Below are positions 8,065-16,892 of a stretch of 45,578 bases of DNA, in pieces; within the stretch, counting starts at the first letter, position 1, and the number at the start of each line of letters is the position of its first letter. The stretch is from Pseudophaeobacter profundi. GTDB taxonomy: Bacteria > Pseudomonadota > Alphaproteobacteria > Rhodobacterales > Rhodobacteraceae. Location: NCBI RefSeq assembly GCF_029697505.1, contig NZ_JARJEF010000019.1, forward strand, positions 1 through 45,578. The letters are read 5' to 3'. The notes under the pieces were generated by a model. It had not been told where the DNA came from, made no database searches, and was given only the letters and a program-made list of their open reading frames with translations. The position numbers were made by a program, and so were the translations under genes.

Positions 8065-9237
8065 CTAAGGTTCTCGAAATGCTTCCTGGGATTTATACAG
8101 CGGTTTCAACAGATAGTTCAGAACAGTCTTGGACCCGGTCTGCAATTCAGCAGTGGCCCGCATGCCTGGGCGGATTTCAATGGTTTTCTGCCGCTCGGTC
8201 AGCTTTGAACGGTCAACCCGCACCGTTACCCGGTAAAAGGGCTCTGCACGGGGGTTGCGTTCATCTTCAAAGGTATCAGCCGAGACAAAATCCACTTCGC
8301 CGTTCAGGGCACCATAGATGGTGTAATCATAGGCTGACAGTTTTATAGTGGCCGTCTGACCGGTTTGCACGCTGGCGATGTCTTTTGGTTTGACCCGCGC
8401 TTCGACAAACAGCTCTTCCCCCATCGGGATGATCTCAAAGATCTCTTCTCCGGGGCGCACGACGCCGCCAATTGTGGTCACGCCCAGGCTGTTTACGATC
8501 CCTGACATCGGCGATGTGATGACGGTGCGGTCCAGTTGATCCTGGGCCAGCCGCTGGTCCTGCCGCAAAGAGGTCAACTCGCGCAGGACTTCGGAATATT
8601 CCTCCGCCCGCTTCAGCTCATTCTGGGTGCCGATCTCGTTGAATTTGGCCTGCGCATCGGTCGCTGCCTTTTGGGCGCGGTTCACTTCGATCAGGGCCAC
8701 GATATTTTGTTCATAGAGCCGATGCATATTGGCCAGCTCGTCATTCAGTTGATCGAGGATCTTGCGTGCGCTGGTGCGGCGGCTGTCAAAATCCCCCTGC
8801 CGTGCCTTGAGCAGGGCGCGTTCCGAGGCCAGAATTTCGCCAGATCGGTCGGCAAGCTCATCCGGGACGAAAAATTCATATGCACCGTCCATTTCCGCCT
8901 CTAGCCGGAACTGTTTGATTTCCAGCGTATCGATCTGATCCTGCAGTTCATCCGCGATGGTGCGAAATTTGGTGTCTTGCAGTTTGGCCAGCACCTGTCC
9001 GGCCTTTACTTCATCGCCTTGTCGCACATGCAGTTCGGCCAGGATCCCACCTTCGAGGTTCTGCACGATCTGCGCCCGTGAGGAAGAGACGACTTCGCCC
9101 TCACCGCGCACGATTTCATCCACCGAGGCAAAGGCGGCCCAAGCCAGAAACAGCACCAGGGCGGCCCCGACCAGATAGACGATGCGGCTGGCGCCGCGGG
9201 CGCTCTGGTCCAGATCATAGGGGGTGGGCGTGTTCAT
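8065..9237 (-). CDS. Type I secretion periplasmic adaptor (HlyD family)
   Basis: Membrane fusion protein of 390 aa that links the inner-membrane ABC exporter to the outer-membrane TolC-like channel. Visible parts: one membrane helix near residues 18-38 (VYLVGAALVLFLAWAAF), a lipoyl/biotinyl half-motif before a long helical hairpin (about 95-240, rich in E, Q, K, R with many DQL-type heptads), and a C-terminal beta-barrel region with the HlyD-family ending (IEIRPGMRATAELQTG). The length fits HlyD/LapC (about 390-470 aa), slightly on the short side. Its ATG overlaps the end of the ABC gene by four bases. It is the last gene of the operon headed by the adhesin. Confidence 0.9.
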   Translation of the reverse strand: MNTPTPYDLDQSARGASRIVYLVGAALVLFLAWAAFASVDEIVRGEGEVVSSSRAQIVQNLEGGILAELHVRQGDEVKAGQVLAKLQDTKFRTIADELQDQIDTLEIKQFRLEAEMDGAYEFFVPDELADRSGEILASERALLKARQGDFDSRRTSARKILDQLNDELANMHRLYEQNIVALIEVNRAQKAATDAQAKFNEIGTQNELKRAEEYSEVLRELTSLRQDQRLAQDQLDRTVITSPMSGIVNSLGVTTIGGVVRPGEEIFEIIPMGEELFVEARVKPKDIASVQTGQTATIKLSAYDYTIYGALNGEVDFVSADTFEDERNPRAEPFYRVTVRVDRSKLTERQKTIEIRPGMRATAELQTGSKTVLNYLLKPLYKSQEAFREP

Positions 9238-11564
9238 TTGCCCTCTCCGGCGGCGAGATGTGCCAGAACCTTGTCGCGCGGCCCATCCACAACCATGCGC
9301 CCATCCTGCAAGATCAGGGTGCGGTTTGTCAGGGTGAGGATCGGCATCCGGTGCGTGGCGATCACGGCAGTACGGCCCTGCAGCCAGGTTTCCAGGCGGC
9401 TTACCAGGGTACGTTCCAGCGTCTGGTCCAGCGCCGCAGTGGGTTCATCCAGCAGCACGATTGATGGGTTCTGCAGCCAGAGCCGTGCCCAGCCGATGGA
9501 TTGGCGTTGACCAATGGACAGGCCGCCACCACCATCGCCGATATCCAGATCCAGCCCCTTGTGATGGCCGCGCACATAGGTGCCCAAACCGGAAAAATCC
9601 AAGGCCTCCATCAGGCGGGTATCGTCGCGTTCCAGCTGGTTCAGGTTCAGGTTATCGCGCAGCGAGCCCGAAAAAAGCCGGACATCCTGGCTGAGATAGC
9701 CAATATTGCGGCGCAGGTCGCGTGGATCGATCTGGCCCATATCGGTGCCATCGATCATGATCCGGCCGGCATCGGGCGAATAAAGCCCGGACAACAGCTT
9801 GATCAGGGTGGATTTGCCAGATCCATTGACGCCTAGAACCGCCACCCGCTGGCCGGGTGTAATGGCAACACCCGGCACATCCAGGGTGGGGGCGGCGTCT
9901 TCATCGTAGCGAAACACCACTTCGCGCAGTTCAAAGCGGCCCTCAAGCTGTTCACGGCGCAGGTAGCTGCGTTCGGCGTCCATTTCTTGCGGCGCTTTGG
10001 CGATGGCCTCCAGACCTTCCAGGGCACCCTTGACGTTGCTCCAGCGGGCCATGGTGGCTGCAAACTGGGTCAGCGGGGCCAGGGTACGACTGGTCAGGAT
10101 CCCGGTGGCAATGATGGTGCCGACGGTGAAGTCCCCGGCAAAAACCAGAAGCGTGCCCATTACAACGGCGGTGATATAGGTGGCCTGCTGGATTCCCTGC
10201 GACCAGAAAGTCAGCGCGCTGGCCAGGCGGCGTTGCTCGGTCGAGGAATGCGACGACAGCATGTTCAGCTCATCCCACATCCGCATCACCCGGTCTTCGC
10301 CACGCTGGGTTTTCACGGTGTCCAGCTCGGTGATCACCTCGTGCAGCAACCGGCCGGCCTTGGCATTGGCGCCCTGGGTCTGCCGCGTAAGGGCAATCAT
10401 CTTGCGCTGCATGAAATAGGCCGGCAGCAGCATCATCACGCCGCCCGCCATGATCACCCAAACGATAGGGCCGGCGATAGAGGCCACCAGCAACAGGAAG
10501 ACGGCGATAAAGGGAATATCGGCCAGGGTCGAGATGGTCGATGAGGTGAAGAATTCGCGTACGGCGCCAAAGTCGCGCATCGCCGCAAACAGCCCCGATG
10601 GCGGCAGCGGTTTCTTGTCCGAGCGCATGCCGATGAGGCGGCGCATCAGGTTGTGCTGCACCGAGAGTTCGATCTGACGCCCGGCGGCATCGGTCAGCCG
10701 GGCACGGGCGACCTTCAACAGCGCCTCTAGCATGATGGCCAGAAAAGCCCCGAGGGCCAGAACCCAAAGCGTGGCGTGGGACTGGTGCGGTACCACCCGG
10801 TCATAGACCTGCAGCGAGAACAGCGCCACCGAAACCGCAAGGATATTTGCAACCAGAGACCCCAGCATGATTTCGCCCACCTGACGGCGGTATTTGGGGA
10901 ATTCGCCCCAGAACCAGTGATCGCTGTCCAGTTGCGGCGTGTGCCGCGCTGCCATCTGTTTCAAAGAGGGGCGGGCGATCAACAGGGTGCCGGTGAAAAA
11001 CGGGGAGAATTCGCTTAGCGGGACTTTGGTGCGATTGTCGGGGCAGGTGGTGTCAAAAATGATCAGCTGATCCATGTCCTGGCTCAGCACCAGCACACAT
11101 TGACCGCCTTTCATCATGGCGAGGGCTGGCCACTCAGCCTGGTTCAGCTCCTGCTGCTGTTGCAGTTTCACCTGCAACCCGGTTGATCCCAGCGCCTGTG
11201 CCAGGCTCTCGGCCGAGGTATCGCCAGAGTGGTTGCCCCACATGAAATTGGCGATATCGCCAGCCTGGGCCTCGGTCCCTTTCAAAGAGGCGAGGGTGGC
11301 AATCAGGGTGGCGCGGTGTCGGATGCGGGCAGAGGCACCTTCGATCAGGCTGCCGACTTCTCGCCGCCCCTGGGGCGCAGCGGCAGAGCCAGCGTCGGCT
11401 GGCGTGGCCTTTGGTGCGGCAGGGGCAGCCGCAACCGGTGTGGCCGGGCGATTAGCCGCCGGGCTGAGCGGAACCGCCCGCAGCTTTGTCTTGCCGGGTT
11501 TGCGCGGCTGATTGCTGGCCTTGGGGGGGGCATCCGGCGGGGTGCGTGAGGTCGTGTCGGTCAA
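9234..11564 (-). CDS. Type I secretion ABC exporter with degenerate C39-like domain
   Basis: Inner-membrane ATPase of 776 aa. Order: a Pro/Ala-rich cytosolic tail of about 75 residues, a C39-like domain (about 80-205), six membrane helices (about 230-500) and an ATPase domain with Walker A GVNGSGKST (K584), signature LSIGQRQ (a variant of LSGGQ), Walker B SIVLLDEPTAALD and H-loop ATHRM. The C39-like domain lacks the catalytic Cys at its usual place, as in HlyB/LapB exporters, where it binds substrate rather than cutting a leader. Four-base overlaps on both sides couple it to the TolC-like and HlyD genes. It probably exports the adhesin encoded first in the operon. Confidence 0.92.
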   Translation of the reverse strand: MTDTTSRTPPDAPPKASNQPRKPGKTKLRAVPLSPAANRPATPVAAAPAAPKATPADAGSAAAPQGRREVGSLIEGASARIRHRATLIATLASLKGTEAQAGDIANFMWGNHSGDTSAESLAQALGSTGLQVKLQQQQELNQAEWPALAMMKGGQCVLVLSQDMDQLIIFDTTCPDNRTKVPLSEFSPFFTGTLLIARPSLKQMAARHTPQLDSDHWFWGEFPKYRRQVGEIMLGSLVANILAVSVALFSLQVYDRVVPHQSHATLWVLALGAFLAIMLEALLKVARARLTDAAGRQIELSVQHNLMRRLIGMRSDKKPLPPSGLFAAMRDFGAVREFFTSSTISTLADIPFIAVFLLLVASIAGPIVWVIMAGGVMMLLPAYFMQRKMIALTRQTQGANAKAGRLLHEVITELDTVKTQRGEDRVMRMWDELNMLSSHSSTEQRRLASALTFWSQGIQQATYITAVVMGTLLVFAGDFTVGTIIATGILTSRTLAPLTQFAATMARWSNVKGALEGLEAIAKAPQEMDAERSYLRREQLEGRFELREVVFRYDEDAAPTLDVPGVAITPGQRVAVLGVNGSGKSTLIKLLSGLYSPDAGRIMIDGTDMGQIDPRDLRRNIGYLSQDVRLFSGSLRDNLNLNQLERDDTRLMEALDFSGLGTYVRGHHKGLDLDIGDGGGGLSIGQRQSIGWARLWLQNPSIVLLDEPTAALDQTLERTLVSRLETWLQGRTAVIATHRMPILTLTNRTLILQDGRMVVDGPRDKVLAHLAAGEGK

Positions 11565-12865
11565 ATCTTGTCCCCATCCGCCAAAAGGCCCATGTCACGC
11601 GCCAGTGCCAACTGGATCAGCACAACTTCGTATTTTGCTTCGATATGATCTTGTTCGCGTTTTACCAACTCTTCGTAGATGTTGACGACATCCATCACCG
11701 GTCGCTGGCCAGCCTCGAACTGGGCCTTGAACAGCCTGTAGGTTTCGCGGCTTGCGCGGGCAAGGGTCGCGGCCTCGGTGGTTTGGCGCTGATAAGAGCC
11801 AAGCCGTTGGACCTGGCGGGCGTAGCTGCGGCGTGCATCTTCTTCGGCCTCGCCAATCTGGCGCCGGGCGGCCTCTTTCGAGGCTTCTATGGCCTGTAGC
11901 GCCGCAGGGGTGCCAAGCCCCAGAGGTTCGGCCAGATCCAGCGTCAGCCCCGCGCCAGAGCCATCCGAGGTGACATTGCCGGCCGCCGCAATCTGCGGCA
12001 GCAGGCCAGCGCGGTTCACCACGGCCTGGGCCACGTTGCGATTGGCCTGTGCCTGCGATTTCAGCACCGCCAGATATTGCGCGTCTGTCGGCGGCGTGCC
12101 CAGATCCAGTTTGCCAGGCTTTTCAGAAAAGGTTTCACCGGTCATGGCGGTCAGCTCGGCGCGGGCCGTTTTGGCACTATCCTGTGCCGTGGTGCGGGCG
12201 TTGCGCATGCCGCTGATTTTGCTGTCGACCACATTGAGGTCGGCGCGGTTGGAAAGCCCGCCTTCGACGCGACCTGCGACAATGCGGCGAAACTCTTGCA
12301 TCTGGGTCAGGGCGCGGCTGCTATAGGCGGATTTTTCGTCGCCGCGCAGCCCCGCAACATAGAGCCCAACAGCCTCTTCCACCCGTTCGTTCATATCGAC
12401 CGACAGATTGACCGCTGCGACTTCGACATCGGCGGCGGCAAAGTCGCGTTCCGCCTTGCGGCGGCCATTGTCAAACAGTACCTGCTGGATCAGCATTCCG
12501 GCGACCAGTTCTCCCAGGTCTGTCAGGCTGACCGAGGGACCAATGGTGGGCAGCCAGTTCTTGGCCTCGGCCTCGGCGCGCAGTTTGGCGCTGATCAGCT
12601 CTGCCTCAGAGGCGCGGGCCGAGGCTGCCACCGCCGCTTCGGCGACGCTGTTGTAGATGGTGCCTTCGGCCAGCAAGGAACGCCGTTCAAGCAGGGTCGA
12701 AATGACCTCAGAGCGGGTCTCGCCCTCGGGTTGGGCAAAATTGCTGCCGTGCTGGGGCAGGTCGGTCTGGTTGCCAGAGCTACCCAGCAGGGACGGCATG
12801 CCATCTGCGCAGCCTGACAGGCTGCACAACAGTGCCAATACGCCAATGGGTTGTGCCAATTGCAT
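11561..12865 (-). CDS. TolC-family outer membrane channel lipoprotein
   Basis: Outer-membrane efflux protein of 434 aa. The start at 12865 gives a lipoprotein signal with lipobox LSGC (C19); the open frame continues upstream to 13045 but would run into the adhesin gene and lacks a signal, so I reject it. Two long helical repeats with the TolC pattern are visible (EAVGLYVAGLRGDEKSAYSS and RSYARQVQRLGSYQRQTTEA), each ending in the conserved E/Q-rich coils, and the C-terminal stretch QFEAGQRPVMDVVNIYEELV is family typical. It forms the exit duct for the type I exporter. A GGGGGC stretch precedes the ATG. It lies 76 bases after the adhesin stop. Confidence 0.88.
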   Translation of the reverse strand: MQLAQPIGVLALLCSLSGCADGMPSLLGSSGNQTDLPQHGSNFAQPEGETRSEVISTLLERRSLLAEGTIYNSVAEAAVAASARASEAELISAKLRAEAEAKNWLPTIGPSVSLTDLGELVAGMLIQQVLFDNGRRKAERDFAAADVEVAAVNLSVDMNERVEEAVGLYVAGLRGDEKSAYSSRALTQMQEFRRIVAGRVEGGLSNRADLNVVDSKISGMRNARTTAQDSAKTARAELTAMTGETFSEKPGKLDLGTPPTDAQYLAVLKSQAQANRNVAQAVVNRAGLLPQIAAAGNVTSDGSGAGLTLDLAEPLGLGTPAALQAIEASKEAARRQIGEAEEDARRSYARQVQRLGSYQRQTTEAATLARASRETYRLFKAQFEAGQRPVMDVVNIYEELVKREQDHIEAKYEVVLIQLALARDMGLLADGDKI

Positions 12866-12941
12866 AGTGCCCCCGCCCGTTGATAGGCCCTGTGGTGGTC
12901 TAGGTAGGACCGGCCGCGATGGTTCGGGCCGGTCCGCGTGA

Positions 12942-15900
12942 TCAGATGATGACAGAGACGTCTTGATCGATGACCAGCGTCGTGCCGTCGTCGCCAATGG
13001 TATAGACGTTGTACATCTCACCATCGACATTGCGGGTGCCTGCAAGGGTTGCTCCGGTCATGGTGACACTGTCCTCACCGGGGGTAGAGCCACTGTGGAT
13101 GGTCAGGGTGTCCGAGTTCTCGGACAGGGCCTTGATATCCGCTTCGGTCAGGACAAGAGACACATTTGCAGCCGCGCCGAGGTCCAGTTCGTCGATGTTG
13201 AACTGGCCAAGACCCGCATGGGTCAGGGTGCTGGCGGTCGTGGCATTGTCTTCCAGCACCAGCAGGGTGGAAGAGCCATTGCCAAGCGTATCAACATTGG
13301 TGACCACCAGATCGGTGCCGTCGGGGATGGCGTTGTTGAAGTCGAAGGAGGTGTTGCCTCCGCTTTCAGTGATCACCACCCCAGGCGAGGAGACACTGCC
13401 ATCGCCTTCGAGTGCGTTGACGGCAATGGTTTCGCCTGTTGCTGCAGTGCCTTCGACGCTGAAGGCACTGATATCGCTGCTACCGATCTCATAGGTGATG
13501 GAATCCAGCAGTGGCGCTTCGAAGATGGTATCCACCTCAAAGCTTTCGGTCAGAGTGCTGGTGTTGCCAGCCGCATCTGTCGCCACGATCGTTGCGTCGG
13601 CGCTATATTCCCCGGGCGGAAGATCGGCGCCTGAAAATTCAGCGCTCCAGTTGCCGGCCGCATCCACGGTGGCGCTCTTGGCTTTGCCCTGGATGGTCAC
13701 CACAACGCTAGAGCCTGGCTCGACGGTGCCCTGCAAGGCGAAGCCGGCGTTAAGTTCGTCCTGATTGACCACATCATTGGCTGTCTGGTTGGCATCAGAG
13801 GTAAAGGGCGTGACCTCGGTGTCAATGGCCACGCTATGAACAACGCTGCCAGTATTGCCCGCCGTATCAGTTGCCTGCACCACTACGTCCACATCCGTAG
13901 TGCCGGTGGGGATGGCGTTGGTGGGGACGGTAACGCTCCAGTTGCCGGCCGTATCCACGATGGCGTTCTGGGCCGCGCCAGTGCCGATTGCAACCTGCAC
14001 CGAAGAACCGGGTTCAACGGTGCCGGTCAGGGTGACGCCATCGGCGCGTTCGGTCGCGTTGATGGTGTTGTCGCCTGCAATGCCATTGGTGTTCAGGGTC
14101 AGCGGGGTAACCAGTGTATCGAGCGCAACGGTGTCCGACGCGCTGGCTGTATTGCCTAGGTCATCGGTGATCGACGCGGTAATATCCAAGGTCTCGGTTC
14201 CCTGAGGGATGCTGCCGACCGGGAAGATTGTGCTCCAGTTGCCGTCGACATCCGACATCACCTGGGTAGTGGCAGAGCCAAGACCGACCGTGACGGTCAT
14301 GCCCGGTGTGGCGGTGCCGCTGATTTCGACGCCATCGGCGCGTTCGACCGCATTGATCACATCGTCGATTTCGATCGGATCCGGCGACAGGGCGACGGTG
14401 CCCGCCACGGTGTCAATCCGCAGCGGCGAAGAGGTCGTCGCGCTATTGCCTGCCAGATCGGTCGAGGTAACATTGACAACAGTGTTATATTCCCCCCCCA
14501 GAAGAGCGCCGGGCGCAAAGGTTGCTTCCCAGTTGCCAGCGGAATCGGCCGTCACAATGCGCGAAACGCCAGCAATCTCCACGACAACGCTGGCCCCTGC
14601 TTCGGCGAGTCCAGTCAGGGTGACACCCGCCTGTGCCTCGGCACCGGAAACTGCGTCGTCGCCGCCAGCATGGCTGCTGTTCAGGATGACCGAGGTTTCG
14701 GTATCGACATGCAGGCTGTGATCGCTGGTCGCGCTGTTGCCCGCCAGATCGGTAGAGGTCACGGTGGCGGTGCTGTCATAGGTGCCACCAGCAATCTGTG
14801 ACGCGTCATAGCTCACCGACCAGGTGCCATCGGCGGCTACGGTGGTTGTTTGGATCACGCCCTGGAACAGCACTTCGATCGCGGCCCCGGCTTCGCCATT
14901 GCCGGACAGGATCACCCCATCCGAGGCTTCGGCCTGGTTGATCACATCGTCTGTTTCGACCGTGTTGACGGCGATGGGCGGGGCAATGGTGTCGACAATC
15001 AGGGTGTCGCTGAAGGTGGCGCTATTGCCAAAGCTGTCGGTGGTGGTGATGGAAACCGGGGTGTCATATTCACCGGTGGAGATTTCACCGGGTGCAAAAG
15101 TGACAGACCAGGTGCCATCGCTGCCAACTGTTGTGGTCTGGGTGGCGCCATTTACCAGCACGCTAACGCTAGCGCCTGCTTCGCCGGTTCCGGCAATAAC
15201 GGTGCCGCTGGCGTGGGTCGCGGCATTGACCAGATCGCCGGTGGAATCCGTGCCGCTGGTGACCTCCAGATCAGGCGGCGTGGTGTCGATCACCACAGCG
15301 GGCCCGTCCAGATCATGTTCTGTCCCATCCGGGTCAGAGACCTGAACAGTGGTGTCATAGGAGCCATCAACTGGCAGATCCCCAACCGGGAAGGTGACTT
15401 CCCAGGTGCCGTCGTCTTGGATGGTGCCGGTTTGGGTGACGCCGCCAAGATCGACCTCGACCTCGGCGCCGGGGGTGCCGGTGCCGGTGATCACAATAGG
15501 GGCAGTGGTGGATCCGGCCACCGGATATGTCGCGTCAGGATTGTCGACCGTGGGCAGGATCGGACCACCGCCGCCACCGCCACCACCACCGCCGCCATTG
15601 TTGCCACCGCCACCGCCACCGCCGGCGAGGACAGCAACGCCAGCCGCACCGGCGGCCGCGCCCGCAGCGCCAAACCCGCCGAAGAGCGGCGCGGCCAGGG
15701 GGGCAATCACGGGTTCGATACGATCAACGTTCAGAAAGACCATGTCGTCATAGGCGGACCACTTCCCCGAAAGATCCAGCGGTTCGTAGCTCGCAAAGAG
15801 CGCACCTTCGGCTTTGTCTTCCAGAACCACCTCGACGAAATTGCCTTCCTCGCTGAGGAACAGGTTCTTACCGCCTGGGGTGTTCTGGCTGTAATAGTTC

Positions 15901-16103
15901 TGCAAAACAAGGATTTGCCCATCGGCCAGCACCAGGTGGAGATCCGATCCCCGACGCATATAGCTGTCAATGTCCGACGCACTGAGGTTCAGCGAAATAT
16001 CCTTGGAGTGGGTAACATTCAGCAGAGAGGGAGACCCCTCTGAAAAAGTGCTTTGACGGGTGGTTCCCGAGAGATCCCGAGTGATAAATCCAACAGTTTT
16101 CAT
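12942..16103 (-). CDS. Large Ig-repeat adhesin with BapA-like N-terminus, type I secreted
   Basis: A 1,053-aa surface protein. Residues 1-130 form a BapA-prefix-like domain; a low-complexity linker follows, Ala-rich then two Gly runs (about 140-180). Next come seven Ig-like repeats of about 75-95 residues with the recurring pattern G-T-x-E-x-G-A-S-V, then D-G-x-W-S-V, T-D-x-A-G-N and VDT at the end. The last 180 residues form a C-terminal region ending in DQDVSVII, probably the type I secretion signal. I see no RTX nonapeptides. The acidic make-up (D, E, T rich) fits a Ca-binding adhesin. It opens the operon with TolC, ABC and HlyD genes. Role in attachment or biofilm is inferred from architecture. 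The repeat similarity is protein-level, typical of recombination-prone adhesins. Confidence 0.88.
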   Translation of the reverse strand: MKTVGFITRDLSGTTRQSTFSEGSPSLLNVTHSKDISLNLSASDIDSYMRRGSDLHLVLADGQILVLQNYYSQNTPGGKNLFLSEEGNFVEVVLEDKAEGALFASYEPLDLSGKWSAYDDMVFLNVDRIEPVIAPLAAPLFGGFGAAGAAAGAAGVAVLAGGGGGGGNNGGGGGGGGGGGPILPTVDNPDATYPVAGSTTAPIVITGTGTPGAEVEVDLGGVTQTGTIQDDGTWEVTFPVGDLPVDGSYDTTVQVSDPDGTEHDLDGPAVVIDTTPPDLEVTSGTDSTGDLVNAATHASGTVIAGTGEAGASVSVLVNGATQTTTVGSDGTWSVTFAPGEISTGEYDTPVSITTTDSFGNSATFSDTLIVDTIAPPIAVNTVETDDVINQAEASDGVILSGNGEAGAAIEVLFQGVIQTTTVAADGTWSVSYDASQIAGGTYDSTATVTSTDLAGNSATSDHSLHVDTETSVILNSSHAGGDDAVSGAEAQAGVTLTGLAEAGASVVVEIAGVSRIVTADSAGNWEATFAPGALLGGEYNTVVNVTSTDLAGNSATTSSPLRIDTVAGTVALSPDPIEIDDVINAVERADGVEISGTATPGMTVTVGLGSATTQVMSDVDGNWSTIFPVGSIPQGTETLDITASITDDLGNTASASDTVALDTLVTPLTLNTNGIAGDNTINATERADGVTLTGTVEPGSSVQVAIGTGAAQNAIVDTAGNWSVTVPTNAIPTGTTDVDVVVQATDTAGNTGSVVHSVAIDTEVTPFTSDANQTANDVVNQDELNAGFALQGTVEPGSSVVVTIQGKAKSATVDAAGNWSAEFSGADLPPGEYSADATIVATDAAGNTSTLTESFEVDTIFEAPLLDSITYEIGSSDISAFSVEGTAATGETIAVNALEGDGSVSSPGVVITESGGNTSFDFNNAIPDGTDLVVTNVDTLGNGSSTLLVLEDNATTASTLTHAGLGQFNIDELDLGAAANVSLVLTEADIKALSENSDTLTIHSGSTPGEDSVTMTGATLAGTRNVDGEMYNVYTIGDDGTTLVIDQDVSVII

Positions 16104-16335
16104 ATTTTCGCCGCTCGTTCATAGACCGTGCGACGCCCAAAGCGAGGGACGCGTGACGGTCTTGTGCCTGTAAAGTTCTGCCTCGGGCCGTTCTTTGCGG
16201 CCATATTGTGGATATATTGCGTCTAATTTTAATCAACTGTCTAGTCGATGCGTGCCGGGAGAGGCCACGACCCCTGGGTAAGCGTGACTTGTTTGCCGCA
16301 TGTTTGGCCTTGGGAAACCCGTCAAGCGGGCTTTG

Positions 16336-16350
16336 TTAACAGCTGGTTAA
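16336..16350. promoter_or_regulatory. CtrA-type binding site
   Basis: Perfect TTAA-N7-TTAA (TTAACAGCTGGTTAA), the full CtrA consensus known in alphaproteobacteria. It is 233 bases upstream of the adhesin start and about 540 upstream of prkA. CtrA controls surface structures and cell cycle in this group, so the adhesin operon is the more likely target; this is inference. Confidence 0.5.
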
Positions 16351-16794
16351 CGCTATTGGGGTGGTGGGCTGGTGGATGATACGGCAGGGGAGCGTTGAGC
16401 GCTGTTTCTGGCGACAGGCCCTGCCGAATATGGCGGCGCTACGGCAGGCCAATGCCATCGGTTTTGCTTGCATAGAGGCGGGCCTTGGCAGGGCTGACAC
16501 AGCGATGGAAAAATCCAAGCAGGGACTGGTCCGGCGGTGGGTTGCGTCGGGGGCTGCGCTTGCAATGGCAAAGTTGTGAAGGAATTTGTTAATTTTCCTC
16601 TGGATATTAACTGAAAGTACACCAGATCTTATTAGTATGAACCATGAACCTAATGTCCCCGCGCGCAAGTTCACGCGGATGACGAAACGGCGCCCGAGCC
16701 CCGTCCACACCCGAGCAAGCCCTCTGACCGAAGCGGGTCGCCGGTGCGTTGGGCACCGCCGGATGAGAGCAGAGATCACACAACCAAAGACACT

Positions 16795-16837
16795 CGCGGA
16801 CATCCCTCGGCCAGGCTTGGCCTGTCTCGTGTCCGTG
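16795..16837 (+). promoter_or_regulatory. Stem-loop in the prkA leader
   Basis: Outer stem CGCGGACA (16795-16802) with TGTCCGTG (16830-16837), one G-T pair, and an inner stem GGCCA (16809-16813) with TGGCC (16818-16822). It lies 40 bases before the prkA ribosome binding site and after another hairpin (CGGTGC/GCACCG, 16742-16758). It may affect mRNA stability or translation. Confidence 0.45.
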
Positions 16838-16892
16838 GGTTTCCCACCGCCAGGAGGACAGGCGCAGCGTAACCCCAGGAGGCTAGATCCCG

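Larger units (their letters stand above)
16104..16892. other. Divergent 789-base intergenic region between adhesin operon and prkA
   Basis: No gene I would defend. It contains a CtrA-type site at 16336-16350, an inverted repeat GTTAAT/ATTAAC at 16588-16611, and a structured prkA leader with hairpins at 16742-16758 and 16795-16837. A 72-codon plus-strand frame at 16361-16579 and an open frame running into prkA (16763-16900) are weak candidates for small proteins. Confidence 0.5.

Noticed and set aside
12866-13045. N-terminal extension of the TolC-like gene
   Set aside because: It overlaps the adhesin C-terminus and hides the lipoprotein signal; the ATG at 12865 is the sensible start.
13600-15500. 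Periodic repeats resembling an array
   Set aside because: Repeats are protein-level Ig domains of about 220-290 bases, imperfect and in frame; there are no short identical repeats with unique spacers, so this is not CRISPR.
14850-16043. 397-aa plus-strand frame opposite the adhesin gene
   Set aside because: It is the shadow of the Ig repeats, with repetitive Gly/Asp/His sequence and no family pattern. The minus-strand adhesin fits operon context and repeat structure.
16361-16579. 72-codon plus-strand frame in the adhesin/prkA intergenic region
   Set aside because: No ribosome site and no recognisable domain; probably a chance frame, though a small protein cannot be excluded.
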